A stretch of 64,000 nt of DNA. Origin: Rhytidiadelphus loreus (lineage: Eukaryota; Streptophyta; Bryopsida; Hypnales; Hylocomiaceae). The translations under genes were made by a program, and so were the position numbers. Positions 1 to 11,255 of the stretch are shown one piece after another. Position 1 is the stretch's first letter. Every line of letters starts with the position of its first letter. Location of the stretch: the NCBI GenBank assembly GCA_947034895.1, contig OX344763.1, forward strand, positions 64,499,093-64,563,092, read 5' to 3'. Below the pieces are notes generated by a model. It ran no database searches, had not been told where the DNA came from, and saw only the letters and a list, made by a program, of their open reading frames with translations.

Positions 1-49
1 AACTACATACACAAAGAATAAATCAGAAAACTTGGTGCAAAATATTGGG

Positions 50-600
50 AAGATGGAAACTCACGTTGAAACTGGAGCTGGAAAGTCACGCTAAAACTGG
101 AGCTGGAAACTCGTGCTGCAGCTGGAGTTGGAAACTCACACTGCTGCGTGCAACTCCCGTGCACGAATCGAGAAGCCCCCGCGCTTGAAGATCGAAAACC
201 CCGCGTCTGAAGTTGAAAACTCCACGCCTCAAGTTGAAAACTTGCGCGCATGAATGTCGAAAACTCCACGCCTGAAGCTGAAAACACCGCGCCTCAAACT
301 GCAAAGAAACCGCACTCTCAACTCGAAAGACACCGCGCCTGAAGTTGAAAACACCGCGCCTCAAACTGCAAAGAAACCGCACCCTCAACTCGAAAGACAC
401 CGCGCCTGAAGCTGAAAACACCGCGCCTCAAACTGCAAAGAAACCGCACCCTCAACTCGAAAGACACCGCGCCTGAAGCTGAAAACACCGCGCCTCAAAT
501 TGGAAGTAAACCGCGCCTGAAGTTGGATTGAAGCTGGAAGACACCGCGCCTCAAGAAGACTGAACTAAACCGCACCTGAAACCCCGCGCGCCCCAAACCA
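50..600. repeat. Degenerate GC-rich minisatellite
   Basis: Variants of a word like CCGCGCCTGAAGCTGAAAAC recur across this stretch, with many substitutions. Reverse-strand reading frames through it give only a repetitive Arg/Gly/Val/Phe peptide, so it is not treated as coding. It lies just outside the region shared with the second DUF7869 element near 58.8 kb, which has a different minisatellite in the same place. Confidence 0.8.
284..505. repeat. 67-bp tandem repeat, about 3.3 units
   Basis: Units starting at 284, 351, 418 and 485 repeat with an exact 67-bp period and very few differences. This is the homogeneous core of the surrounding degenerate minisatellite, which points to recent expansion. 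Confidence 0.9.
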
Positions 601-884
601 AAGCTACAAAAACAAAACGCGATTGAAGACGGAGAATCACCCACGCCGGAAGTTGGAAAAATGTTCGTGAAAAAAAATTGGAAAACTTTCGGAGGAAAGG
701 GACGACGGACCAACCCTGGTTCCAACCCTCCTTCCTCGAACCTCCTTCCCCAGCTTCGGTCCTTCCCAATCCTACTCCTTTTACCCTACAGGATTGTATG
801 TCGCCAAACTTGCGGAATGTATGTCGCCAAACTTGCCTCCCCAGAACCTATTTCTTCTAAGCTTCAAGTCCTATACACGTAGGT

Positions 885-3600
885 GTCTTGAACCCTTGAA
901 CAGCATGTGGGTCATAATGAAAATCATCTATTTTTTCACCATGCGAATTGTTTGTTTAAAAAAATGATAAAGTTCTCATATGAAGAGAAAGTACTGTAGA
1001 TGATCTTTCCTTTGCACTCAAATTTTGGAGGATGAATAGTTGCATTTTTGTCCGACACAAAGAGATTTCTGTCATTCATTAACCAAAAAATGGTCTGGCA
1101 TTATGCATGGTCTACAAAATGTAAGAGAACTTCATCCAATTCAATTTTTGTAGGTCCCTATTTTCCAAAGTAGCATTTGATTTTGAAGAATTGAAAATTC
1201 AACCACAAATTCAACCCCATGACATTTGGGCTCTCTAAATGTTCCAATTTAAAAAAAAAAAATTAACCTTTGAATGTCTGGACGGTCATCATGGAAATCA
1301 TTTGTTTTGTCACCGTACAAATTGTTGGCTTAAAAAAATGAAACATCAACAAATTGTAGTTGAAACTCTAATTGGAAGACAAACTATTGTAGTTGATCTT
1401 TATTTTTCACCATAAATTTTGGAAGATGAATAGTTACATTTGTGTCCAGTACGGCAAGATTGTTTCTCATTCATTTATCAAGAAATGGCTTAGCAGTTGT
1501 TTAGGGATTAAAGAAAGTAAAGAGTCCACGTAATGGGACTAAGAGATGTTGAAGACATGTATGAAGCAATTGTGCAAAGTGTGTTTCATTTCTTCTCATC
1601 CCATAATTTATCTCTTTTAGACTTTTTCACGTAATGTAGACATTTCCTTATTTCAAGAATTTCGGAAAAAATTCTATATCCATTGGGGGGGGGTATATTT
1701 TCTAATTTAAACAAATTTTATTCAAATTTAATCAATAGTATTTCTAATTTGTAATGTACCTAACACTCTAAATAACCAAGGTTTTTATTTTAGCTTCTTG
1801 GAATTCATTGTAAGTTTCAAATGAATCTAAGCATCTTTAGAACTTATACACCAAAACACAATTTCCAAATTTCAAACCCTATTCAAGGCTTACGTAAGAT
1901 TTTGAGCATTCCATATACTAAAATTTTACCCTAAATACAAAGTTTAGTAAATGTAACCAAACTTCTAAAGTATTGTCATGAATAAAAAAATAATTAAATA
2001 ATAAATAATTTAGTTTTTTCTATGCTATTTTTTTAAAATTATAAAGAACTTTTACTTTTTAGATGATCGTAATCTATAAAGGTCTAAACACCATTTTTTT
2101 TAAGATTAAACATTTAAAAAGGTATGGAATAACTATTAAATGGCACAAGAAAGAAAATGTAGAAGTTCAAAATATTTTGAACTAGAATTTAGGATTCTTA
2201 AGTGAATAAATTTGGTGCCATTTGTTTGGTAAATCAACAAAACATTAAAATTAAGTATTCATGTTTTGTAGTTTAAAGAACTATTATTTCATACATAACT
2301 TGCACTTTTTGAATAATTATGTGTTTGAAGTACAGAAGATGTAATAAAAGAATTTCTAAAACTTGTAGAGTACTAATTTTTTATACAATTTAGCGAGTCA
2401 TTGTATGGGATACATTATAATACATTCATTTCTAGGAGGTGAACCTCTCATGAAGATTATTTATGTGACATTGAAGTCGTTCAAGGCTCTAAACCATGAT
2501 GGAGTTAAAAATAATGATTGGTAGCAAATGAATGGAAAGTCCATCATTCATTTCAATGTACTAACAAAGTAGTCTAATTTGAAGCCAATTATGCTCCAAA
2601 TCATGGTTTGGGATGCCATGTAGGTGGACATGACGACTTCTTAGAACATGGGTCTCTACATTTTGTACACTTCACATAATTATTAAGCTTTTAAAAATGA
2701 GTATGGATCCTACTTTGTATAGTTCTAGTTCTCATACTTTCTTTTTGAAATATTCTAAGCGTGTGCTTTTTATTTCTTTTATCTTCATAAAAGTTTAGTT
2801 TTTTTTCATTGTAGTGCTTCATAGTGTTCTGCAAACTTTATGTTTTTTCATCCAAATCATTCTAATTTAAAAAACAATTGAACAAAATTATATATTACAC
2901 TGAAGAATCATAATTCTTTCAAATTTATACAAAAATTTAACTAGTACAATATGTTGTTGATCTCCAATACTTATCCTCTTTAAAATTTCATAGCTCTTAT
3001 GATTTTAGTTACATAATAAAAACAACATAATTACCTTCATTTTTCATTAGTTGCTAATGTATTGTACAAGACAAATAGCAAGAATTTGATGTGCTCATAC
3101 GTAAATGCAAATTTCTTAGAATGAGTTTCAACATTTATGGAAAATAAAACATAACAAGTACCGCATTTTATAGAATTAAATGTTAAAAAATTCAGAATTG
3201 TACATTGTTCTTTGTTTTCAAAACAGAAGCTCAAAGTTCTATATTTTTTTTATAAAATTAAATTACAGATTCAAAAGTACCATGTAAGATTTTGGGTAAT
3301 TTTGAACATGTACGGTCATTTAGATGTCCACAACATTGGAGATCCTTTATTAATTGAAACTAGTAATATTCAAAATAAAAAGGCATTATGTTTTATTGCC
3401 TGCTATTATTTCAAAAATTTCAAGAATCCTAATAAACTTTATATAAGAAGCATCTTTCAATTTCAGGATATTGGAATTTCAGAAATAAATGTGAATTTTG
3501 AATATCATTTGCAAAATCAAGATGAATTCATGAATATATTCGTGAATGAATTCAATGAACATTGAATTCATGAGCATGTAATTTACATTTGTTGAAGACT
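885..3600. other. AT-rich noncoding flank of element copy A
   Basis: Low-complexity AT-rich DNA without a convincing coding region. Much of it aligns with 59100-61260 in copy B, with copy-specific insertions (roughly 700 bp extra in A between about 2405 and 3300). A 117-codon frame at 3212-3565 has no recognisable features and copy B has no equivalent protein. Confidence 0.7.
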
Positions 3601-3617
3601 TTGCTATTGCTCCTAAA

Positions 3618-3692
3618 CCTTAAACCCTGAACCCTACACCCAAAACCCTACATCCTAAACCCTAAACCCTAAATCCTAAACCCTAAACCCCA
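3618..3692. repeat. Interstitial telomere-like repeat (CCCTAAA type)
   Basis: A run of degenerate CCTAAACC/CCCTAAA words, the C-rich strand of the plant telomere repeat. The same block sits at the equivalent place in copy B (61291-61370), so it belongs to the element and is not a chromosome end. Confidence 0.85.
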
Positions 3693-4620
3693 AAATCCGA
3701 AAGTCCAAACTCCATTTCCTATTGAAAGCTTTCATTACGTACAATTCTGTTTATAGCCAATACACATTGGACCCAACATGTGCCAAATTACTGTGGTTAC
3801 CTACCGTAAACATTCATCTAAATCAGACATAAGAATAAACTATTTAAAAAAAAGGTTGGTTGGTAGGTGGTGTATGAATTGCCAAATTTGCCAAATCCGA
3901 AATTCTGCTGTGACTACAAAGAATATTTCCACATTTTTGGAAAAAAGGTCACTGCCAAAAATTCCACAAAGTACAAATCCCCCTATTAAAATCTAAAAAA
4001 GATCGGCTACGTCAGATCCCATTTCTATTCATAAAAATTTCCATCACATTCCACATCATTGTCATTATTTGGGGGATGATAATGTCAACGGCCCCATAAT
4101 CCGAGGAGGTACTTCTCCCCTACGCCCTCAAAATTATGAAGATTTCAAATACTATTAAATTTCCCGCTCACATTCTCCCGCTCACATTCTCCCACTCACA
4201 TTCTTCCGCTAGTGTGTGCATCGACTCTCTTCCTCGAGCACCTCATTTCCTTTCTCGTGTTTTCCAGTATTCCCTCCTCCGCGGCCTCTTGCAGACATTG
4301 CTACCACACGGCCTTTGAACATATGTTTTTGCAGTGCATTTACAAGTTTATGTGACTAATTTGCTTAGTTTTGCACGGGTTATCGTAAGTTTCTCTATTT
4401 CCCTTCTCCCCTTCTCACTGAATGCTAGATTTCTGCTCTTGGTCGTCAGTGTTAAGCAAAGTTACATGTAGTATTACGTAGTCCTCCGATTCTTGGAGTT
4501 TAGGGAATTCAGGTGTCAAATCTCAAATGTTGTCCTGTCTATGTTATGTTCAAGAATGAACAACCGATTCTTGCGCCGTAAATGTCGGAACTATAAATTT
4601 GTCTATCACATATATGCATG

Positions 4621-4945
4621 GAGGTTATCCTCGGGTCGAGGATAACCACAAACATGAATAGATATTCAGAAACATGCATGCAGGTTATCCTCGTCTCGAG
4701 GATAATTTCAAACATGCAAGGAGATTAACCTTGAGCCTAGCATAATCACAAACATACATGGAGATTATCCTCGGGTCGAGGATAATCTGAAACATGCATG
4801 AAGATTATCTTTCATCCGAGAATAATTTCCAACATGCACCGAGATTATCCTCGACCCGAGGATAATTTCCAACACGCACCGAGATTATCTTCGACCCGAG
4901 GATAATCTCCAACACGCACCGAGATTATCCTCGACCCGAGGATAA
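4621..4945. repeat. 40-bp tandem array of 21-bp palindromes
   Basis: Palindromes at 4625, 4685, 4765, 4845, 4885 and 4925, plus degenerate ones at about 4725 and 4805. From 4681 to 4921 the unit period is exactly 40 bp. Each has two 9-nt arms, TTATCCTCG and CGAGGATAA, around a variable 3-nt centre (GGT, TCT, ACC). Spacers resemble AACATGCACC, so units are homogeneous and not CRISPR-like. Confidence 0.9.
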
Positions 4946-5098
4946 TCACATACATACATAGAATATGAATGATAACCATAGACAAACATAGTCATTCATT
5001 GACATTTGAATTGATATACAGAGTTCATGTACATAATAAGTGTGACACTCCAATGTCGACTGTGGGAATACATATTATCTCTCAATCTTGTCCGCCAG

Positions 5099-5119
5099 GT
5101 ATCTTCGAATCGAAGATAC
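5099..5119. repeat. Palindrome with fully compensated arms
   Basis: The arms are GTATCTTCG and CGAAGATAC around AAT. Compared with the common form, two arm positions differ and both partners have changed, so all nine pairs are kept. It is inside the leader intron of copy A; copy B lacks it. Confidence 0.85.
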
Positions 5120-5224
5120 ATTTTGTTTTCTTACTCCTACTACCTACTCCGAAATGGTATACAATTTTACCCTCCAACTGAGGTTGCTTTGCTCCTTGTT
5201 TTGTCAGTGTGTTCTACTTATTTA

Positions 5225-5245
5225 TTATCCTCGACTCGAGGATAC
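5225..5245. repeat. Acceptor-proximal palindrome, copy A intron
   Basis: TTATCCTCG, ACT, CGAGGATAC, with one end mismatch. It is 40 bp upstream of the probable acceptor; the equivalent in copy B is at 62786-62806 at the same distance. Confidence 0.85.
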
Positions 5246-5286
5246 TCATAATAGTATGAATTAATTTTTTTTCTTTCACGCGCAGA

Positions 5287-8081
5287 ATGGATACTCCAGA
5301 TGCCAACGAGTTTACAATTCCAATGCCAACTTTGCCGCCGGGTGTCGCAGCCTGCGAGGGATTTCCTCAAGCTTCTTGGTATACAAAATGCGTCACACTC
5401 AGAAATGAGGAGGGGGTAGAGGTGGCAAAAGGGATTTGTCATAATGTTAATGCAGATCTCGTCATTGACATGGACGGGCAGCCACTCGGTGATGACCGGG
5501 TTGCAATTCAAATTGCAGAGTCTTTGTGTGAGGCAGATGTTCCGTCGGAGTGGATGTGGTCCATGCACTCCTGGCACATTTCCAGGGTCTACCTTAATGG
5601 TGCCAGCTTATATGACCACGAACAAACGCATCTCTTCAATACTGCAGTCTCTTCAAACGGTTCGAGGCGGTGTGTTCGGACTGGAGTTCGTTCCTATGAA
5701 AGCTCACGTGAGAGGACTGAGCCTACTAATCTCCCGAAGAAAGAAGCCCTCCTCACAGAGCAAGCAATTGCTGATGTTTCTAGTATGAAATGTTGCCAGA
5801 AGAATTGCTTGCAACCATTTCCACGTGGTCAGATTCAAGCTGTTCGGTCTCTACTTCATATTGATGGTGGAGTGTTCTGGCGCAAGTCACGTCTGCTTGA
5901 CGTGCACAAGCAAACCCACACTGATTTCAATGGAAGGGACATGATCACCTTGACAAACCATGAAATTTGTTCGGTTGCTTGGTGCGCCATCCATGGAGTA
6001 TCGAAGGCTACCTTTTATAGATACAAGAAGATGGCAAAAGATGACCAGAAACTGGAGCATCATGGCAACCTTGGAATGAAAAAACCTCGGACACACACTT
6101 TGCAAGCAACAGCAACTCTTCGATTGTTAGTGGAGAATGAAGCGGACACGATGCCTCACAAATCGAGGACCCTTGAGTCTGGAGAGAAAGTCCCCTCCAT
6201 GGTCCTACCGTCTGCATTTCGTTGGAAGGACAAGTTGCCACAGATTAACAATGTCAATTCCTCACTTCAATTGCAAAATATTTTGGCTAGTGGATTGAAC
6301 AACATACGTCGTCAATCTTTTCCAGAGTATGCTCCAAAGGCTAGAGGAGATAGTTTTTCTCGTTGTGGAACCTGCGATAGATATAGGCAACTTAAGAGTG
6401 CTTGCACTCCACGTTCACGAGCGCAAGACGTGTGGTCTAACAAATTGAGAGTGCACCTATCGGGGCAAAAGGCGCATAGGGACTTGTACTATGGAAACCG
6501 TTCAATGTCTGAGATGTATCCTGACAAGGTTTTGACTATAATCCATGACAAGATGGATCACTCAAAGACTGCTTCCCCTCATTACTCGCACAAGAGTAAG
6601 GGAAATGATTCTTTCATGAAGATGCCTGTCGCTGTTACAGGCATGATTGCTCATGGTCATGGAGATGTGCGATATGCACACTATGGCTTGGACATATTCC
6701 CAACAGACTCCAACTATACTATTGGGTCCATTGCAAAATTATTGCGAGATCTAGAGTCCCAACCGAAGCATTCATCTCGTCAATTGTTTGTAGGAGGAGA
6801 GCGTTCTGAACTGACAGAGGCTTTGTTAATAGGTTCAAAGATTTGTACGGACTCTCTCGGGTCCCCCCCTGAAGTATTGGTGGAAGCTCAACCTCTTCCT
6901 CCAACATTGACTCTTCAGCTTGACAATGCTTCTGGCGACAACAAGAATCGGTGGGTTTTTGCATTCTGTTCTCTCCTTGTCTATAGAGCTATTTTTCGAG
7001 AGATATACATTAATTTCCTCATTGTTGGACACACTCATGAGGACATTGATGCTCTATTTAGTCGTTGGAGCACTAAATTGAAGACGAATGACTACCCCAC
7101 ACTTCCAAGGTTGATGAAGTCTTTCATGGATTGTGAAACACAACCCGTAATTCCTCATCTCATTGAGGAGGTTCCTGATTTTAAGCGATTTGTGGACGGG
7201 TACTTGCATACAGGCGATGATTCTCTACAGGGTCATTCTCAAGCGCAACAGTTTAAATTTGATAAGGATTCCAATGGGTGGCCATTGATGCAGTACAAGA
7301 TCCTTTGTACCGATGTTGATTGGTTGCCGAAAGAGGGTGGGGGGATTCGCTTGTGGAAGGAGACAATAGATGGGCACCCTAAAGTACCAAGGGGTAGTCC
7401 TCTACCTTTGCCACCGCAACAAATGCGTTGCTTTGATGAGATTTGCAAGGGTTTAGATGGGTACATTGCATTGTGGGGGCAATGGGAAATCAAGACTTAT
7501 CTGGCGAGTTTAGGAGGAAGAATGAGCCGGTGCGGAAATATTGGGAAGGTGTGAGAAGTGCTCTCAATGCTCCGCTTGTGGTACATGAGACATTGCAGCA
7601 TGGATTTTGGCCAAATTCTCGTGTTGCTGATGAGGTGGAAGACCAATACCTAGATGATGGTACGATGCGTGAGGAGTTTGCAGAAGATGCACCTTTTGTT
7701 GGTCGTAGGCATGATCGTCCACCTCCTTCATTTCGTATTGGCCGTGATGTATATGCAGGTTACTTAGTTGTTGTGCGCCCCGCTGACGGTGACCTCCGTC
7801 CATTTTGGCTTGCTCGGGCTTTAACAAATCCTAATCCAGATCCAGGTCATGTCAATTCGATTCAACTTCAATATTGGACACCTACGTCTTTTCATCACAC
7901 CAATGAAGAAACATATGCTGGGTGGGACACAAAACAAGGGAATTCTTGGTGCGAGGATAAGGCTATCTCTCTGAGTTGGACGCATACAGACTGCATTATG
8001 ACTGCTTGGAAGCCACGTTTCAAAGAAGGCACTTCTGATCCAAAAGTTAGAATTCCCAAAACACAAATTGCTATCATCTAG
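5287..8081 (+). CDS. DUF7869-type transposon protein, copy A, one frameshift
   Basis: The first frame runs 755 codons from the ATG at 5287 to a TGA at 7552-7554. The natural C-terminus continues in another frame to 8081, so a frameshift near 7480-7530 splits a protein of about 930 residues. Visible motifs are a CxxC (Cys360, Cys363), a D-x-x-D pair (Asp421, Asp424), a QLDN motif with Asn at 547 followed by a KNR, and GHTHEDID at 581-588. This acidic/histidine pattern is the one I recall for the DUF7869 family, which has an RNase-H/DDE-like look; transposase activity is inference. The C-terminal part after the shift is a basic, Trp-rich segment of unknown role. The start is preceded by a probable splice acceptor. 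Copy B (62848 on) is similar throughout and lacks the frameshifted part because the window ends. Confidence 0.8.
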
Positions 8082-8940
8082 ACATCGGTGGATGCATATG
8101 TATCTGGTGAAAGCAATAATGTATCTTCGGAGTGAAGATGAATAGTTTGTAGGCATAGGAAATCATGAGGAGTTTTGCGAGTTTGTACGTTATTTTCTTA
8201 ACTTTAGGGAGGATGACAAAAAAATATGGAAAAAAATAAATTATAAAGAGTTGTAGAAGTTGATAGTTTCTTTGATTAGGGCAAAAAAAAAATATAATAA
8301 AAAGTTGTTAGAAAAAAACATGTGGAGAAGATGAAATAGATTTAGTTTTTTTATTCTTTTAGTTCATTGTTTTGATCTTTTTTTATATTATTTTAGAATT
8401 TGATGTTATAGATGTTGTATAATATAATATATTTTTATTTTTATTTCTTGTATGGTATTGTGTATTTTGTAAGTTCTTCATTGGAATTCTATTGTCTATG
8501 ACATTTGTTATGGAACACGATGAGTACTAATGTTTTCTATACAAAGTAATTATGAACTTCTCTATCTAAGCATATGTCAAATTCTTTACTTTGACATTGT
8601 AGTTTTTGATCAGGCTAGGTGTACAAATGTATTCTATCATGGATGATTTCAAAAATCTCTACCTCACTATATGTCAAACTATTTACTTAGATATTTTAGT
8701 TAAGCACTTATTATAAATGGTTCTAGTTTCCCATCCAAAATCCCTCCTTTCAACGTCCTTCACTACTATTTTTGTCCTCCAATTTCTTATACTTGTACAA
8801 ATTCTTTATTCTTCAAGCAGTTTATGGTCTCAATTTTTTGAATTGTCTCAATTTAATGGACTCTTCTACATACTAAATTTAGGAAGATGATTAAAATGAG
8901 AATCCACATTGTCTCAATTTAATGAATATGGCCTTATTAG
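8082..8940. other. AT-rich 3' flank of copy A, no gene seen
   Basis: Starts just after the stop at 8079-8081. It contains AATAAA-like words (for example near 8228) that could serve as polyadenylation signals, but nothing else can be supported. Confidence 0.5.
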
Positions 8941-8949
8941 TTGAATTCC

Positions 8950-9260
8950 AATACGCTTGCACTCGTAGTCGACTTCTACTACAACTGCAATTGTACTTGA
9001 TTTCGACTACAAGTTGCACTACTTCTTCACTTCGACTACCACTTGCACTGGTAGTCGACGTGAAGAACCTCTTCCATTGGTAGTCGACGTGAAGAACCTC
9101 TTGCAGTCGTAGTCAACGTCGACTTCCACTTGTAGTTGTAGTCGACATCCAGTTTTACTTCTAGTAGTAGTCGATTTCCATTACAAGTTGCACTTGTATT
9201 AGTCTTCGACTACAAGTTGTTCGTAGTCAACTTCCTATACAAGTTGCAATCGCAGTGCAT
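8950..9260. repeat. Cluster of GTAGTCGAC-type short repeats
   Basis: The word GTAGTCGAC or its complement-like variants recurs about a dozen times in both orientations, with one 29-bp direct duplication (starts 9051 and 9080). Clusters of short subterminal repeats are typical of CACTA elements; a link to the CACTA sequences downstream is inference. Confidence 0.65.
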
Positions 9261-10371
9261 GCAGAAGGCAAGATCCACTTGCACTGCAAGCGTTGACATT
9301 ATGCAACTCTAATTCATACGTCTGCAAACTCGTACTTCATTGGCTTCAAAAATGTACACGCAGACAATCGTCATTCACTTCTACTACGTGCAAGTCATCC
9401 TTTTACAATTTCAACACAGTCATCTAAAAATCGCAATTGTAATATTATATACAACGCGCAAAAGTCCGCAATCGAACCTCACAACGACAATATGCATAGT
9501 TTCACATGTCCAATGTCATTCAGTTTCTGAAATACAGTAATACATGAATAGCCCGACATGCAAGACATCAAACTTTCCAGGTTGCACAATCTTCCTGTAC
9601 ATATATATACAAGTGGATTGACATCACAACAGCTCCTATGCTTGCAGTACACGTACACTCCCATTCGTGCACGTAACACTTATTCTACCAAACCAACCAC
9701 TTACAGTCCATGTTATATGTCGTAGTCTATGAAGTGTGCGATGTTAGACTCCGTCACGGCTAAGAATAAAAATTCATGTACGCATACGATAACCCCATAT
9801 GTACTCACAGAACTTTAATGAAAGTACTGTACGTAATCACCTGGACACTTGCATTACACGATGAGCAGTTCCATGGAAGCGACTACATCTACACAGTACT
9901 CTTTATATTTAATGGGGTATTCAAGTCTTCTCCCTCTTTCCAATACTTCATCAACAAATTCGGTACGCAAGAATTCCCTCAAAAAACTGTCGACATTTGA
10001 ATTTCATTACAATGTCACTTTGCATATAAAATTCTTTCAACGCATTCTACAGAATTCACCGAAATTTTCTTAAATATTGATTCTTTCTACTGTGATTTGC
10101 AAAAACTTCTCTGTACACAATCCAATGCACATAAAAATACATGAAGACGTCATGATTTATAACGCAAGTCATTCCTTCATTACCACATACACATGCCTAC
10201 ATCAGCTACGACTAAAATCAACATTTTCCTACAATACCACTCAATATAAAAGTCTGCCAAAAAGTTGTGATGCTGACAACATCTGAATATTCACCTCCCT
10301 TTAAAGACACCGCCAATTTCCAAAAAGCATCGACAGTGTGCATGCACTTTCCTTGTCAAAGACATCGCCAA
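9261..10371. other. No gene seen
   Basis: Mixed-composition sequence with only short, unsupported reading frames and no recognised motif. Confidence 0.4.
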
Positions 10372-10544
10372 CATTAGAAGAAACCTATGTTGCAGTCAAC
10401 AAAATTCAGATGACATTTATGTTGATTGCAACACAAGTTTTTAGAAATTTGCGTTTTAGTGAACACGAATTTCTGAAAACTATGTTGCAGTCGATATAAA
10501 TGTCATTTGAAATTTGTTGATTGCAACACAGGTTTCTACTAGTG
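10372..10544. mobile_element. CACTA-type MITE, 173 bp, CAA target duplication
   Basis: The right end read inward begins CACTAGTAGAAACC and the left end begins CATTAGAAGAAACC. The arms match as an inverted repeat over most of the element. It is flanked by the 3-bp duplication CAA (10369-10371 and 10545-10547). CACTA termini, 3-bp duplication and a foldback structure without coding fit a non-autonomous CACTA element. Confidence 0.8.
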
Positions 10545-10603
10545 CAATTTCTAAAAAGTAACGACGACAAGGCGTAAAATAATTGTGAAATTCAAATTCC
10601 GTG

Positions 10604-10626
10604 AAAAACAAAACAAAACAAAACAA
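10604..10626. repeat. (AAAAC)n microsatellite
   Basis: Four to five AAAAC units in a row. Confidence 0.85.
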
Positions 10627-10629
10627 CAT

Positions 10630-11255
10630 AACTAATGTAGATGAAGTAATGCGCTTCTTTGTCGTCCTACACAGGCAACTCTAAACTGAATGTAAAAATA
10701 TTATACCTCCAATTACGCCAACAAAACTTCAAAAGTGAAAGGAATGCACTCCCCTCATTATACAGTCAAGCGCCATAGCATTCACTGTCACTGACCTGCA
10801 TCAACACTAATAATGACAATGACTGACGACATACGATTCAAATACATATTAGTATATTGTCGATCCGTACATACAATGCATGATTCCATTCGCCTTCAAC
10901 CTTCAAAGCATCTTTTCTATTGAAACCCACGTACTGTTAATAATACAAAATTTGTATTCTGAAAAATGATTATTTTTTCCGTATACCAGTGCACATTAGC
11001 GGATCAAAACATCATAAACCATAGATGAGTGAAGTATGGAAATACGTTCTTTACTGAAATTGTTCGCTGCCTATATAAGTAAACAAAGGAAAATTACGAG
11101 ACGACGTTCACAAGACAAACAACACACCAATATAACACGCACTGTGACATTTTCACACTACTAACATCTTCTATAACATTTTCCTGTATACACATATTAC
11201 AAACGTCTGTTCTTCAACAAGTTCTTATAGTTCTGCAATACTGGACCAACAACTT
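10630..11255. other. No gene seen; 3' side of the multi-exon gene
   Basis: AT-rich, only short unsupported frames. It could contain the 3' untranslated region of the minus-strand gene whose last recognised stop is at 11256. Confidence 0.4.

Larger units (their letters stand above)
4385..5285 (+). other. 5'-leader intron of DUF7869 gene, copy A
   Basis: A GTAAGT donor at 4385-4390 and a pyrimidine-rich tract ending in GCGCAG two bases before the ATG at 5287 define a probable intron in the 5' leader. Copy B keeps both sites (donor 62023, acceptor ending 62846), which supports function. The leader exon upstream, about 4021-4384, is also conserved. The intron carries the tandem palindrome array and two further palindromes at 5099 and 5225, the last lying 40 bp before the acceptor in both copies. 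Confidence 0.65.
690..6439 (+). repeat. Long direct repeat, copy A (DUF7869 element)
   Basis: This stretch matches 58790-64000 in the same orientation. The match begins near a GGGACGACGGACC-like word, continues through an AT-rich flank with some large indels, and runs into the coding region. In the coding part the offset between copies is constant at 57,561 bp (5287 pairs with 62848, 6439 with 64000), so there are no net indels there. Upstream the offset changes: 4385 pairs with 62023. The copies are two insertions or a segmental duplication of one element; true element ends were not identified. Confidence 0.85.

Noticed and set aside
3..421. Minus-strand frames giving a repeated Arg-Gly-Val-Phe peptide
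   Set aside because: They lie wholly in a minisatellite and repeat with it; no start context, domain or conservation in copy B.
3212..3565. 117-codon plus-strand frame
   Set aside because: AT-rich, no domain, and the matching region of copy B is not open.
3618..3692. True chromosome end
   Set aside because: Repeats are degenerate, short and present inside both element copies.
4681..4945. CRISPR-like array (regular palindromic repeats)
   Set aside because: The spacers are near-identical, there are no cas genes, and the context is a plant intron.
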